Source: Climacium dendroides (lineage: Eukaryota; Streptophyta; Bryopsida; Hypnales; Climaciaceae). From it: DNA of 64,000 nucleotides. Below the pieces are notes generated by a model. That model did no database searches. It saw only the letters and a program-made list of their open reading frames with translations, and had not been told where the DNA came from. Location of the stretch: contig CATNNA010000004.1 in assembly GCA_950106755.1 (NCBI GenBank), forward strand, positions 1,178,001 to 1,242,000. Direction: 5' to 3'. Both the position numbers and the translations under genes were made by a program. This document shows positions 34,272 to 46,282 of the stretch, one piece after another (the first letter of the stretch is position 1; every line of letters starts with the position of its first letter).

Positions 34272-35723
34272 CAGGAAGAATGACCACTTAGGAGATCTTC
34301 TTGTAGCGAAGACTCCTAAGAAAGTATTCCTTATCTTCCTGCAGAACCGTAAGAACAAGAACATCATCCGCATTCCAGCGATGTTTGATTGTCCGGAAAC
34401 AACCCGGTACATGAAGGCACACACATATAGCAAGTTGGAATACCGCATTCACAACGAAGAGCTAAGGATGGAGTTTTATCTTTGGATTGTGAAGACGTTC
34501 TGCAAGTCCGGCATGGCCATTTTCTTAGCTTACACTGGAGGAAAGCTGACATGCACAGTAGTGGTAAGCACATCAACCTAAGTTTAGCGCGACTTGCGCA
34601 AAACTGTACTTACTGTAATCAGTCCTTGTCAAGATTTTTGAATTCCTTGTCTCCTTAGTTTGTACATTGTAGGAAAATGCCTGTTTAGCACGAGTTGTGC
34701 TAAATGTTTTGTTTCTCGTAGACGTTGGTTGACTGAATTCTCTAATCTGTATTTTAGATGAGCAACGTCAACGTCTACGCTACAAGACTAGCTCAACAGT
34801 CGACAGATTGGAAAAGTGTCTGTAGGAAGGCTATGACATTGGACATAGCAGACTTCTATGAAAGTGGCTACTCCATGGCAGGCGATGCAAGACCAAGCTC
34901 AGCACCCTCATCATCCAAGAAAAAGCTGAGATCAAGCACAACCATACAAATAAGTGAGCAACCTATCAAGGAGGTTCCGATGCTTCAAACATTTGAAGAT
35001 CTGGAGGATGAGGAGGACGAAGAATGTGGAGACGAGGGAGAGGAGGAATATGAAGACAAGGGGGCTCAAGGACTCAACGACATGCTGACACCGACGAGCC
35101 GCCCGTCTGCAGATGTCTCAAGGTCGTCAGCGAGTTCCATATTACCTCCTTTGGCTAGAACGTTGAAGACTCCTACTCCCACCGGGCGGCCACACAAGAT
35201 GAAGAAGCGCGAGACGATTACCAGTATCGCAAAGCAATTGGCGGAAATTTCAACATAGACTACCATGTCGCTAGTCAACATGGAAGTGCAGGCGGCGAAG
35301 CAGCAGCAGCAAACGGAGTTGGCACTGAGAGAGATGAGGGAGGCCAACGCCAAAGAGAGGACTGAAAATCAGCAACTATATAGAGATAATCAAGAGTGGA
35401 TGCGGTCGGAGGCCCAAACCAACCGTGAGCTAGCCCAACAAAACAAGGAGATGCTCCAACTCTTGATGCTGAAAGTTGATATCGAGCCTATCGCAACGCT
35501 ACTTCCTCTTGTGGGAACCAAGATGCTACAGATTCAAGGCCAACCTTTTGGCTCCAACATCAGCAACGCATCAAGTCCGACGCAGTCAGTGCCTCCACTG
35601 CCTCCGAATGCTCTAGCAAAACCGCCAACTTCTCCAATGACTGAAGATGTTGCTGGTGAACCCTCTCTTCCCAAAGTTCAACACGAAGTTGGCTTCGAAG
35701 TGGGAGACACTAATACGGTGTAG
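34272..35723 (+). pseudogene. ParB-like / MTase-like protein, copy 2, 3' part
   Basis: This continues the interrupted gene. It reads RKNDHLGDLL, KKVFLIFLQN, then MEFYLWIVKTFC and the motif-I-like AYTGGKLTC. After the intron 34564-34757, the last exon starts MSNVNVYATRL (MSFVNVYAVGF in copy 1). It is acidic, then TPTPTGRP, a coiled coil rich in Gln, and a Pro-rich tail. A TAG at 35256-35258 lies in the coiled-coil region and another at 35721-35723. A few more codons stay open to a TAG near 35813. Exon order and intron phase are identical to copy 1. Confidence 0.65.
34564..34757 (+). repeat. Intron with two type II palindromes
   Basis: Donor GTG/GTAAGCAC and acceptor CTGTATTTTAG/ATG. It contains decayed type II palindromes at 34582-34604 and 34683-34705 (TTTAGCACGAGTTGTGCTAA). 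The position and number of palindromes match the intron at 6569-6723 of copy 1. Confidence 0.8.
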
Positions 35724-35840
35724 TTGGACGTTGGGCAGAACTTGTCCAGGGATGCTTCCGAGGTGGAGCCTATAAGTGATGCCTTGCCCACCGTAGTAGG
35801 TTCTATCCAATAGACACCTAGCTTACATTGTCTCTTGTCG

Positions 35841-35863
35841 GTTTCGTGCGACTCGCGCTAAAA
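35841..35863. repeat. Type II palindrome 3' of copy 2
   Basis: CGTGCGACTCGCGCTAAAA keeps one good arm and lies just after the end of the coding region, like the type I site at 5524-5542 in copy 1. Confidence 0.6.
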
Positions 35864-36101
35864 ATGTGTAATAGAGTTTGAGTCTAGTTTTGTATATAGA
35901 TGCAATACACAAAATTTACCAAATCGTCTATAGCCGCCTTAGTCTTAGTTTCGGCTTTGCTGGATTGATTTTAGTGTTGTAAAAGACAATCATCTCTGAA
36001 AATGTAATATATCTCTAGCAGAGAGTCTTTTGCACAGTCTTCAGTTCTAGGCCTTGTGAATATGGAAGTTTTTCCTAAGTTTTGTATTTTTCTTTCCACA
36101 G

Positions 36102-37260
36102 AATATGAATTGTTCAAGAGCGCACATTTGCGGAATGAGCATAGAGATTCAGTAGGTGTTCTTGAATTCTTAGAAGTGGATGAAGATACTTCAGTGCCTG
36201 ATTCTATAGCAATTGGTGCTGAACTTCATGATCAACCTTCGAGTTCAGTTTCCAAGAAGGTAATTAATCATATGATTGTTTGTGACATGATTGAACTTCT
36301 TTTGTTTTTGTTCTTCAGTGATGGCTTTATTCTTCATGACATCCGAATTTAACCCATTTGCCGATAGTAACTACTTTCCTATTCCCACGTTTGTTAGTAC
36401 GGGTTGGATCTTACAGTAGTGGGTGAGGGAACTTCGGAGAGCGTGCCTCGGTCATTGAGGTTTGGGGTGCCGCAGAAGTGGTTGAACGTCGTCCTAGACC
36501 TCAATGGCGTTTTATGTCGCTGCGAGGACGCAAAATCCAACACTTCAATCAAGCACTATCAGAAGGCTTCAGATCCACACTCTGCTTTAGTCCCTGCAAT
36601 TGTCGGACCAAAAGCAGTATATGTTCGTCCAAATTGCTCAGAGTTCTTGATTGAGAAGATTGCTAAAATTACTGTATGGAGCTCCATGAAAAAAGTTACG
36701 GCCGATGGAATTTGTATTCACCTCTTTCGAGATGGAAAATGGCCCTCCCTTGATCTCGGATAGAACTCATGCAAGACAATTAAGAGGAGGGATAAATTTG
36801 GTAGGCTTGTTGCTTACAAGGAACTCGGAACAAATAAGGAATTGTTTCTTAAAAACCTAGAAATCATTTTCTCTGGTTTTCATGGGACTTTTACTCCGAA
36901 AAACACAATCATAGTCGACGATAGCCCAAGCAAACACATCAAAAACAAGCCTGAGAATGTATTGTTATTGGACTCCTAGACTAACAAAGTAAATGGTCAC
37001 AAGGACACATTTCTTATGAAGGTCATACTTCCTTGGTTCCAACAACTACACGTCAATTGCCGCTTTGGTCTCCAGTCCTTTAGAGAGGATAGGAATATGA
37101 GGATTAGAAGAAAAATGTTGTGCAAAGAATGAAATCGTTGGAAATATGACGAGCTTATAGAGCTCTTGCTTGGGCCAGTTGTAGTTAGTTAGGCTTGTTT
37201 TTTGAAGGTGTGCGGCTTCTACAAGGCGAGCGTGTACTCTACTCGAATCGCTCATTTTAT
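36102..37260 (+). pseudogene. FCP1-like HAD phosphatase, copy 2
   Basis: The first exon starts after CTTTCCACAG at about 36102 and ends VSKK before GTAATTAATC. The second starts near 36415 after CTTACAG. Motifs: VVLDLNGVLC, VWSSMKK and IIVDDS. A TAG at 36761-36763 replaces the Gln of copy 1 (VLGQDACKT). A TAG at 36977-36979 occurs at exactly the same codon as the TAG 4454-4456 of copy 1, with similar coding on the far side (NG.KDTFL, LPWFQQLH). The gene lies between ParB-MTase copy 2 and gene 3, as in copy 1. It is probably inactive as it stands. Confidence 0.66.
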
Positions 37261-37276
37261 CGTATTCTATATTTCA

Positions 37277-37299
37277 TTTTAACGCGACTCGTGCTAAAA
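37277..37299. repeat. Type II palindrome upstream of gene 3 copy 2
   Basis: TTAACGCGACTCGTGCTAA lies between the phosphatase gene and gene 3, matching the type I site at 4128-4147. Confidence 0.7.
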
Positions 37300-37426
37300 G
37301 GTAATTGGGAACAAGTGTATTTTTTTATACGAAGAATGTCCTACTCCTGCTAGAATTTCTATTGACCCTTATATATTTATGATGTTTGAATTTCCTGTAA
37401 CTAATTTTATTTTTGTTTCTTTATAG

Positions 37427-37972
37427 ATGAAAATTGTTTCATGGCTAAATGGAGTCCTTTCTTGCCATGCATCCGAGGACTCCATTCTCGACTATGGACA
37501 ATACGTAATACTAAGCACTGAGAACTTCCTTTGTTCAGCTTCGATAGTTAATTCCACCATGGACTTCTTTGTCAAGCATGTTGAGGATGGAGTAGTAAAT
37601 AGTCCTCCAGACAAGAATCCGCGCTTGCCTGTTTCTTACTCGCCATCTCCTTTGCGCTTGAGGGTAGTTCTTGGTTTGTCCATGTCACCAACTGCTTCTG
37701 AGAAAGGAACGCAAAGAAAACTTTACAATGATGCAAATGATCCAATGCCTACATCGGAAGTGAAAACCAAAATGGCAGATGCCGTAGATGCTGTAATTCA
37801 TGAACCTACGGGTGTTCAACTTCTAATTCCACATTGTCATACTTTGTCTAAACCAAAAACATTAAAGAAAAAAGTTGCGACGTCATCGTGCACTGAATTA
37901 TCGTTGACTCCAATTTGGGACACATGGGAGCGGAGGTCACTCGAAGCGCAGCAGAGAGAACACATGCATTAG
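37427..37972 (+). CDS. Element gene 3, copy 2 (function unknown)
   Basis: An open frame of 181 codons begins at an ATG right after the acceptor TTTCTTTATAG. It is undamaged, unlike copy 1 at 3363-4012. Shared segments with copy 1 show it is a genuine repeated gene: SILDYGQYVIL, VNSTMDFF, SMSPTASEKGTQRKLY and WERRSLEAQQ. It is hydrophilic and Ser/Pro-rich with a basic C-terminal third. No catalytic motif or known domain was recognised. It may be the last exon of a longer gene, because the acceptor precedes the ATG. Confidence 0.55.
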   Translation: MKIVSWLNGVLSCHASEDSILDYGQYVILSTENFLCSASIVNSTMDFFVKHVEDGVVNSPPDKNPRLPVSYSPSPLRLRVVLGLSMSPTASEKGTQRKLYNDANDPMPTSEVKTKMADAVDAVIHEPTGVQLLIPHCHTLSKPKTLKKKVATSSCTELSLTPIWDTWERRSLEAQQREHMH

Positions 37973-38487
37973 GTAGGTGCATGTGTGAAGCTGGAATGCA
38001 GTCGAGGCCTTGAAATTTTGAAGGCATTCGAGAAGCTCAAGAATACATCACGTAGTTGACAGTTGTTCATAATACATGTACATTTTTTTTATATGATCTA
38101 AGTGGGTCCAAGGTTAGTAACATGTTAGCGTATAGAGGGGTACATGTTAGTATTTGGCCATTGCTATGTGATATATTTTTACACAACAAGTAGTGAAATT
38201 ACCACATCTTTTGTTTAGATTGTGCATTTATCTGACAAAATGTGTGTAAATGATTAACTGAATTTTGGTAATACAGTTGCAGTGTGCAAATTTGAGCATA
38301 TTCTCTCTCAATTTCCCTACATGCGTGCCTGTTTTACTATCATTTAATGTTTTTATGTGTATGTTGACATTTAACTCTTCCATTTTTGTTCTTATTTGAT
38401 TCCTAAAATTTTGAAGTCGTCAGTTATGAACTCTCAATTCTATGGAAAACTCCCAAAATTTTGAATATAGTGTTGATTGTTTCTTCT
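37973..38487. other. Spacer with no gene
   Basis: AT-rich flank between the type II element and an inverted relic of the CCGG-rich family. I see nothing coding. Confidence 0.45.
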
Positions 38488-39523
38488 CTTTCTGCACCTC
38501 CTCATTGAATAGCTTAGCCTTGGTAGCGGCCATCCCAGATATTCCTAGGGTGTCCTTCACCTACTCAGCTACCTTCCAAGTCTCCTCCGCCATTTCCCTA
38601 GTGGTGGTTGCATTCTCCTTCAAGACGAAGATTTCTGCCTTTAAGGTATCCACCTCCTTCTGCAGCCGGATTACCTCCTCTTCTTGCTTCCGGAACTCGA
38701 CCGGATCAGTGATGCAGTCTGCTACCTTCTCCGGCAACGTGTTGTCTGGTGGTGCGCCCACCAACTTTTCGATTGTTTCCAGGGTCCGATGCTTGACTTC
38801 CCAATCTGCTCGGACACTACAGAGGATGGCTATTAAAATGTTGAATGGATCCCATGGATCCATTCCTTCCTCAGCGACAGCCTTCCGTTTTCCTTCCGGA
38901 GTTGAGTTGTCGTGACTTGATGGCGTCTTGTGTCGCTTTATAGGCGGCAACAGACCCTCTTCTTCTATTTATGGATCCAATCCAAGAACAGATTTCACTT
39001 TGTCGTCTGTCTCCGACTCTCCATATTTCAGGAGGACTTCTTTGATCTTCCACTCCTTCTCCTCCAAACTAGTCAGGAGCTGGTGGTTATGGTACAGGTG
39101 GAAGAGGTAAGGTCATATTGGAGTAGCCTTACTCTTCCCCGTTCTCCCAATGAGTTGGGCAACCAAATCGAAAACAATCCAAGCCTAGTCGACATTCCGG
39201 ATCCCGCATAAGGATCCAAAAATCATGTTCCCAAGGGTGATTGTTATCCTTATAGGCTTTTTCGGATGGAGGACCAAAATCAAGAACTGAAGAAGGCAAC
39301 GGTGCCGGTCGTCTATGCAATCTTCGACTGCATATCCGTCCTTTGGATTGGGGGCACCTTGGAATTTGCCTTGGATGAATTCGTCCTTACGGCTTGCCAT
39401 CTCTAGACCCCCGACCCGGAAGTCATACACTCCCCTCCATACCTCTTCAGTCCAGAGGGACGGATTCCCTTGTAAGGTGTGGTTGAACTCATTGGACAAC
39501 TTGTCCAAGAACTCCTTCACCAT
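38488..39523 (-). pseudogene. CCGG-rich element protein, copy B (relic)
   Basis: Minus-strand relic of the protein encoded at 31443-33119. It has LQGNPSLWTEEVWRGVYDF, NPKDGYAVEDC, LILVLHPKKPIRITITL and a VDW in which Trp is TAG (39185-39187). A YLFHLYH segment (about 39088) and the coiled coil EEVIRLQKEVDTLKAEIF follow, then TAG at 38561-38563. Further stops (TGA near 39114, TAA near 38968) are present. The 3' end is truncated near 38488, where AT-rich DNA begins. Confidence 0.6.
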
Positions 39524-40216
39524 CCGTTCCTCTCGGAATCCCTAGGATTTCTTCACAAATCCTTGGCAACCCATGAAAGTTAAATCTTCCATGAGTTGAG
39601 CCTTTTCCTGTTCGTCAGAGGGAATAACCGGAACTACCTTCTGGAGCTTCACCTCAACTGGAACGAAGCTAGCCGATTCCACTCTCTTCCTACACATGGA
39701 CGTAGGTTGTCTCTCATGGATTCCTTATTGATTCTACCTTACCCTCTCATAGCCGCACACACTGTTCTTCACTTTCCCTCTCCGATCTCAACCGGAAACA
39801 ATGTCACGCACTATCAAATTCTACAAGTACGCTCTCATACATCACAACTACTACAGGAAAGCACGAGGTGCTGGAAACAACACCAAGAGCGCCTAAACTG
39901 CCAGAGAATGAAAAAGGGGTAAAACTGGCGAGGTCAGTCTTTAAGTAGTCCCAGGACTTCGTAGTGGCCATTATGACCTTTTTCGGTTTTGAAAGCTTGA
40001 CATATGGTCTAACCCTAATCCGATTTGTAGGTCAATATCGGATGGATTTTCGATTTGAACTTGGAACAAGATTAGATCCGGTTTATCTACTATTTCGTTC
40101 CCATATCTAATTTTGTTTTTTCCTACAACTATTAATCAGATCCAGTTCCTTTCCACTAGTTTTTGTTCCAACTTCTAGGTAAGCTAAGCAAAACCAAAAA
40201 CTCACGTTGCGACACA
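39524..40216 (-). mobile_element. 5' end of CCGG-rich copy B
   Basis: The leader region of the inverted copy. It ends in ACTCACGTTGCGACA at about 40216, which matches the complement of the left terminus of copy A (TGTGACAACTC) and fixes this end of the element. CCGG words are fewer than in copy A, as expected for an older, decayed copy. Confidence 0.5.
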
Positions 40217-41501
40217 TTTGTGACCTTAATTAGCAAAAACTTCTGTGTATTTCTGGAATTTGGTTTAACTAAGTCCAATGACTGATTTTACCATTCTTTT
40301 TTGAACTTCCAATTTTGGCCACCCCAAAAAATAATGGAAATTATATTGTCATGGAGGCTCCCTATTGAAATGTTTTGAACTTTGTCAATGAAATGGTGAT
40401 TATAATAAGACTTCATTGTTACATTTAGACAAGTAGAGGTCGTATTTTGATACTACTCATGTGGTATATTTTGAAGCACTCACTTGCAAATTTGGATTGA
40501 ATTCTTTACCTTAACCCCTATAGGACTTGATCCATTGTGAAATGGTCAAACATCATTTCCAAGCTAAATTCCATCTTTTAAATTGTTTTCAAAATAAAAT
40601 AATAAATTTTTATTACTAAAAACTATAAATGGTATAATTATCACTATGAGAAATCTCAATTTATTTCGTGAGAAATTGTTATTATTATCATTTTTTATCC
40701 AAAAATTGAACATGAATAAATAAAAATAGAAAACACAAACCAAATTATTTTAAATTTTCTGAAGACATACAAGTAGTAATGGAGATTAGTGAGAAAAAAT
40801 TTCAATTGGTTATTTTATTTTTTACACCAAAAACAACCATATTAAAGACCTTGAAGTCAATTTCGACTATTAAATCCAATTTATTCTTTTATTTATTTGA
40901 TATCCAAAATTTTGATATTTTTACTAGCAAAAAATACGTTTTCTATTAATTTTGTTTTTTCCAGTAATTTTGATGGAAAAATCAAATTATTGTGATTTTT
41001 TAAAGCTAAAAGAGGAAATAAAATTATATCGAGTACAAAATATATTGTAATTTTTACTATAAATGAAGGATATAATGAGAATACAAATTTATCATCAAAT
41101 CGAGGATACCCCCACTACTATAAAATCTCTTTGACTAACATTCAAAAATATTCTTAAGGACAGAAATAAAAACAATTCGCAATCCACCAACTACTTGAAT
41201 ACAAGATAAATTTGCATGAAGAGATAAAATAAACTAATTTTTTCAAACTAGTTAGGAAGAGAAATTGGAAAATACATATTCTTGACTAGTAGATATTCAC
41301 TAATCTAAAGTTCTGAAATAAGAAGTGAAATTCATGAAATCAAGCAACTGGTTTGATACTATCTATTGTTGATTCAATGATAAGCAATGAAACTGATATT
41401 CATTACATCAAGAACATCAGAGTAATGTGTAATAATAACTCTCATCGATAGTACAATAAATCTAAATAAACATGCAAATATGATCTTCTAGGACATAAAA
41501 A
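40217..41501. other. AT-rich spacer with no gene
   Basis: Strongly AT-rich, with stops in all frames and no clear repeat. It leads to the start of ParB-MTase copy 3. Confidence 0.5.
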
Positions 41502-44500
41502 ATGGCATAGGTAGAAGACTACAATTACTCTCTGACACAACCTCATCTTCAACTATTTGTAAACTCTATACATGACAAACCCTTCATTGGTGAAATGGTA
41601 GTTACATTTGGCACCTTGTGGGAGTTCAAGGAACACATTAGCACTTACAGTTTTGGTGTTAGTCATTGGAAAAATTACGTATATCTTTGCTACTGAGTCC
41701 AGGGAAAGACAAACTACCTTCTATGGATCCTCAAAGAAAAGGTGACTCTTATTGAGGATCACCAGAAAAATTATGTCGTCATCAGTCTTCGTAAAGTTGA
41801 TGACAATGGAAAGTATAAGGAACACTACCACTCCATAATTATAAATGTGCATTCAGCCTACAGAAAGTTTGATCTTGAAAACTTGATGACTTTCTTGGAG
41901 GGGTCGCAAATGGAGTTCCTGAACGAGGAATTTGAAAAAAATAAATACTCTCTTTAGGTTAATAGTACGGCAAAGTCAAATGCCTCCAAGTTGCAGCTAA
42001 TTTTCCAAACACTAAATCGATATGCTTTGGAAAACATTGAACCACAACCTTCAGTAGGGCGCAATCTTGCCCTAGAGAGAAGACAAGTTTTGGACACTCC
42101 ACAAAAGTTACCTTCTCTTGTTGGTGGATCGGGAACTAGAAGAGTACGTCCTGGACGAGCGAGATTGGAGCCCAAGAAACGCTGCAAAATCCGCAGGAAA
42201 CGAATCAAGCCGAAAGCGGAAGAAGAGTCATCCTAGTGGATTTGTAGGGGCTAGAAGTTTAGCCTCAATGTTGACAACAATTTTTGCGGGAATATTGCCC
42301 CAAACAAAACCGCAACCAGATTACAAGAAGTTTGCTGTAATCTAAAAGAAATTTTGGGATGAGCACAAAGATTGTTTTTTGAATGGCATGGGCACAGTCT
42401 CTGTCCCTATCACACAATGCATCATTGCAAGTGACCAATATGTCATTTGAACATTGCAAAGAGACATCACTAAGACGGTAAAAAAAGAACTCATTCAGCT
42501 CATCGACGTCAAGTAGCAGCAAAAGGTTTGCCTCACCCTAGTGGATGCTAATAAACAATTGTTGAAAAAGAAGCCCCAAAAGTGGGAAGACATCAAAGAC
42601 GGCCTCTTCATGATAAAAAAACGGCCAATATAGTATAATTGCATTCCAGGAGCTTCAAATTGAAGGTTGTGAGGAGGAGAGAAAAGTGAAGTTGCAGACG
42701 TAGGATGCTTTTATTGTCTGGTCCTTGGATCATACAAAGTTACGAAACATCTCCAATTTCTATAAGATTATGAATCATTTGGATCACGCTCAACTAACTT
42801 GGGGGAACCAAATCATTGCTTGTTGGAACATTTGGATCACGTACAAACGTGCCACCGATGAGGTGAATGACAATGTCACACGGAAGAATAACTCAATCTA
42901 CAATGTAAATAATTATAAGGTAAAAATTTGTCTTCCAGTGTTATCATTGAGTTGATGATAAGTTTCTTTTGCTAAATTATTGAGTAGTTTCTTTCCCTGA
43001 TTAATCATTATTGAATGCAATGCAGCTTTTCTTGTTTGTTTGTTTTTTGGTATAATTTTTCATTGATTTTGTATTCTTGCTTGTATCATTGAGTCGAGGA
43101 TAGTCTAAATATGAATAATTTATTTCCCTTGTTTTTTAAAGTTGTGATTCAATGAGCATGCAAAAATTTACGGACGCAATTATCGAGAGGTACCAAAATA
43201 TAAATCCAGATAGGGATGGAGCTTTGATATCTAGAACTGCGGATCTGAAAAATGAAATTCAGATCATTACGTTGCTCAACGAGCTATTTATACATTGGCA
43301 AAAATTCCCAACAAAACACACGAATGGTGAGTTGATTGATCCTATTTCCTTGACACAGTTCAAGGAAATTAAAGGATTTAAAATAAAAGCCATGTCACTG
43401 AAAAGAAAATTTTCTAAACACTGTGCTCATTTCACAGACAAGGATTACGGAGAATTTGCGCAACATTTGTTGGATGAAATGCCTAGAAGAAAAGCAATAT
43501 ATCCAAAAGTCTCTTGTCTTGAACTAAGATTCTTGTGCCCGACAACATTTCATCTGGAGATTGGGTGGAGAGAAGGAAGAGGAAGAAAGTTGTGCTTCAA
43601 GATTTGTTGGAGTTGAAGCCCTCTTTACAACTCATAGGTGCTGCAGAGGACGTTGTGCATGATGCTTGGAAGGCATGGAAGTCTAGGCACAAGTTTAGCT
43701 CGGCAATGTGGAACTTTCTTATCATACACTCCAAATCCAAGTACTTCAAGAAGCAGCTCCGAAACGATGCATGGACCAGACGGGCTAAGGACCTTGAAAA
43801 GGACTTACCAAAGGTTCTATATATGTTTACAAGGTTTATGAAGTTGAAGTATCAACTTCCTAAACCTTCAGGGGGGTTTAGATAAACGACATCGATATGA
43901 GTACAAAGGCAATGGTGACAAGCATGCGTTACTAATATGACCCTCGAGTGGTCAACCTCATAGTCATTGACATCAGAGAGGTGCTAAGAGCGACCACCAC
44001 TTATATTGCAAGTGACATTGATCCATTTCTAAACATCCTACTTCAAAAGATGACCTCCAAAATGACTAAGCCAAATGTCTGGCTCTTCATTCTGGAAGAT
44101 AAGGAGGATATGAAAGATGTAACTTGTTTTGCATCTTTGAGACTTGGGCAGTACAAGTCTATGCTTAGTACCTACGTCCCAAGCAAAGTAGAGATGTTGA
44201 ACAATGTCACAAATCATGGGACTGCTCATGATGTGCCATTGCTCTTCTTGTTTAAGAAGGACAACGAATTTGCAAATGCTTTGTGAGTGTTATTGAGGTC
44301 AAAATATGACATTCCCGCAAATTGCTTGTATTATATAAACGCCTCAAAGAACACAGAGGCAAAGTGGAGGATTAAGGCCAGTGAACTTTGCATGGAGTTC
44401 TACCTAGACATCCTCCGCAATTTTGTGAAGCCGGATGAAAATGTTCTTGGCACTACATGGGTGCAAAATTCATGCTTGCCACAAAGGTACAAATAATTTT

Positions 44501-45715
44501 GCTAACTGTCTCTACTTATCGTAGACTCGAGGATAGGTATTTGTTAGTTTTCTTTAGGTGCAATTCTTGTTTGTTATTGTTTTTTGTTTCCACTTCATTG
44601 TCGACTATAGGTATCATCGACTTGAGGATATCCTCAAGTCAATGATTGCCTTTTCTGAAAAAGAGCATTTTTAGTATGTCAACTAATCTTTTTATTCTCC
44701 TTTCCAGATGTTCAGAGCGTGTTTCTATGGTTTCATTGACAAAAATGAAGTGAAGTCATTCATCAAAATTTCTTATTTAGCAAATAAGATGGATAAAAAT
44801 GATTTCATGTTTTGAAATTCACCTTATTCGCTCTTATACAAACAACCGTCAAGTCGTAAACTAGTAATTGTTTATTCAAGCCCGTCGCCATTGCCTCCCA
44901 TGACATTGGATTTTCCAATTGCAGTGCTTGTACCAATATCCCGATCTAGGGAGGCGGTTGGACCACATATGTGCAATGATCCTAGTGTCGAGGGCATCAA
45001 TGAGTTCAAAACAAATATGTTCCAAATTCATATGTGGACAACATTTGTGGTTGTGCCATCGACTACAACTACACCTACCACTCTTGTTGTGCCAACGTCG
45101 CCTTCATGTCCTCAAGCTATGCAAACGGAGGAAGATTATGAAACGGATACAGAGTTCAAGAGCCAGTGGGAGAAAGAAATTGAGCAAGCGTTGAGGGAAC
45201 AAGAGTCCAGAGACAGAGAAGATTTGGTCATGAACGATGTTTTTGGATTGGATGATCTAGTTTTGGAGAAATCCCAACCTACACAAGAGTCTAATTTTCC
45301 AAAGTCTGCGGAAGAGGGCCTCATCCTCATCAATGACGATGAGGACATTGATCATCCCCATTCCTCGGATGACAACAAGGAGGACGAGGACAGCATCCCT
45401 CAAGTGAAAGAGATGAAGCCTCTAGTTCTGCCATCCGGTACTGTTGTCAAAATTGAGAAGGACTACTGGAAGAAGGATGAGGAAAGAAGGCTCAAGAGAA
45501 TTGCTCAAAAGAAGGAGAAGGAGGCCTTAGAGAAAGAATTGAAAGATGCGATTGCGAACACTACAAAGACAAAAGCACAAATGCAGAAACTCCAAGAAGA
45601 GTCAAAGGCGGAGATCCAAAGAATGCAGGACAAATCTCAAGCTCAGTTTGCTACACTACAGACTCAATTTGAGCAACTTTTGCAACAAATGAACTTCCAG
45701 TTGACCCAACCGTAG
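41502..45715 (+). pseudogene. ParB-like / MTase-like protein, copy 3 (type III)
   Basis: The most decayed copy. The start at 41502 is followed by an in-frame TAG (41508), then TLWEFKEHIS in place of EYWEFKHLERV. ParB-like signature: in the frame recovered after a one-base excess in an A run near 42615, it reads IKNGQYSIIAFQEL. The linker exon after the intron at about 42919-43140 has GELIDPISLTQFKE and WVERRKRKKVVLQDL. Methyltransferase-like part: LIVIDIREVL at the DPPY position, NVWLFILEDKED, then MEFYLDILRNF and a weak motif I. After the intron 44487-44707 the last exon is acidic and ends in a long coiled coil rich in Lys and Glu (about 45470-45700), which is well preserved. There are several stops and at least two frameshifts. 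No phosphatase gene follows. Confidence 0.6.
44487..44707 (+). repeat. Intron with two type III palindromes
   Basis: Donor ACAAAG/GTACAAAT and acceptor CTCCTTTCCAG/ATG. It contains a type III site at 44516-44536 (TATCGTAGACTCGAGGATA) and a compound one at 44613-44647 with the perfect core ACTTGAGGATATCCTCAAGT. It is the positional equivalent of the palindrome-bearing introns of copies 1 and 2. A weaker type III half-site lies at 43088-43104 in the preceding intron. Confidence 0.75.
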
Positions 45716-45793
45716 AACCATGCAGTTGGTTCCTCTCAATTTCTAGATTTCTAGCTCCTTGTGCTCTCTACCACAGTTCCAATTGTCTAACAG

Positions 45794-46282
45794 GTGCAAC
45801 ACCTAGTGTCTGGGCTGCCCTATGCTCAAGTCGACGATAGGGAGGAGGCAGTTTTGCTAGCCCATAACGATGTGGTGGCCTCCACTCCGACATCCCAATT
45901 GATGAAAGTTCCTTTTCCACAAAGAGAGCCCTTCGAAGTGAAGGGCCTAGAAGCAATGGACATCTTGGAGGAGAGACAAAACTTAGATGGAGTAGAGCCT
46001 TATCCTCGAGTCGAGGATAAGTCTTAGAAAAGAGCAGCAATTGGGGCAGTGGCTACCACAGAGGACGTGCTAACGTGTAGGATGTCGTTCAAATCCTTGG
46101 CTTTGCTAATGTTCGTGGAGGAAGAAAGGGTGGACTATGAGGCCAGCGTTGATGAAATCCGTGACAATGTCGCGGAGGAGCTGGAAGTCGGTCCTTCGAC
46201 GTTGACAGCAATGGCGGGGGAAAATCCTCCAGCACATGAATCGATAAACGTACAACCCTCTGATCTATATAGCTTTGATTGA
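45794..46282 (+). other. Downstream open frames with a perfect type III palindrome
   Basis: Two in-line open frames (45794-46027 and 46049-46282) follow copy 3. They have no recognisable domain and may be an extra exon or decayed cargo. The perfect palindrome at 45999-46021 (core TATCCTCGAGTCGAGGATA) lies at the end of the first frame. The phosphatase expected here from copies 1 and 2 is absent. Confidence 0.4.
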
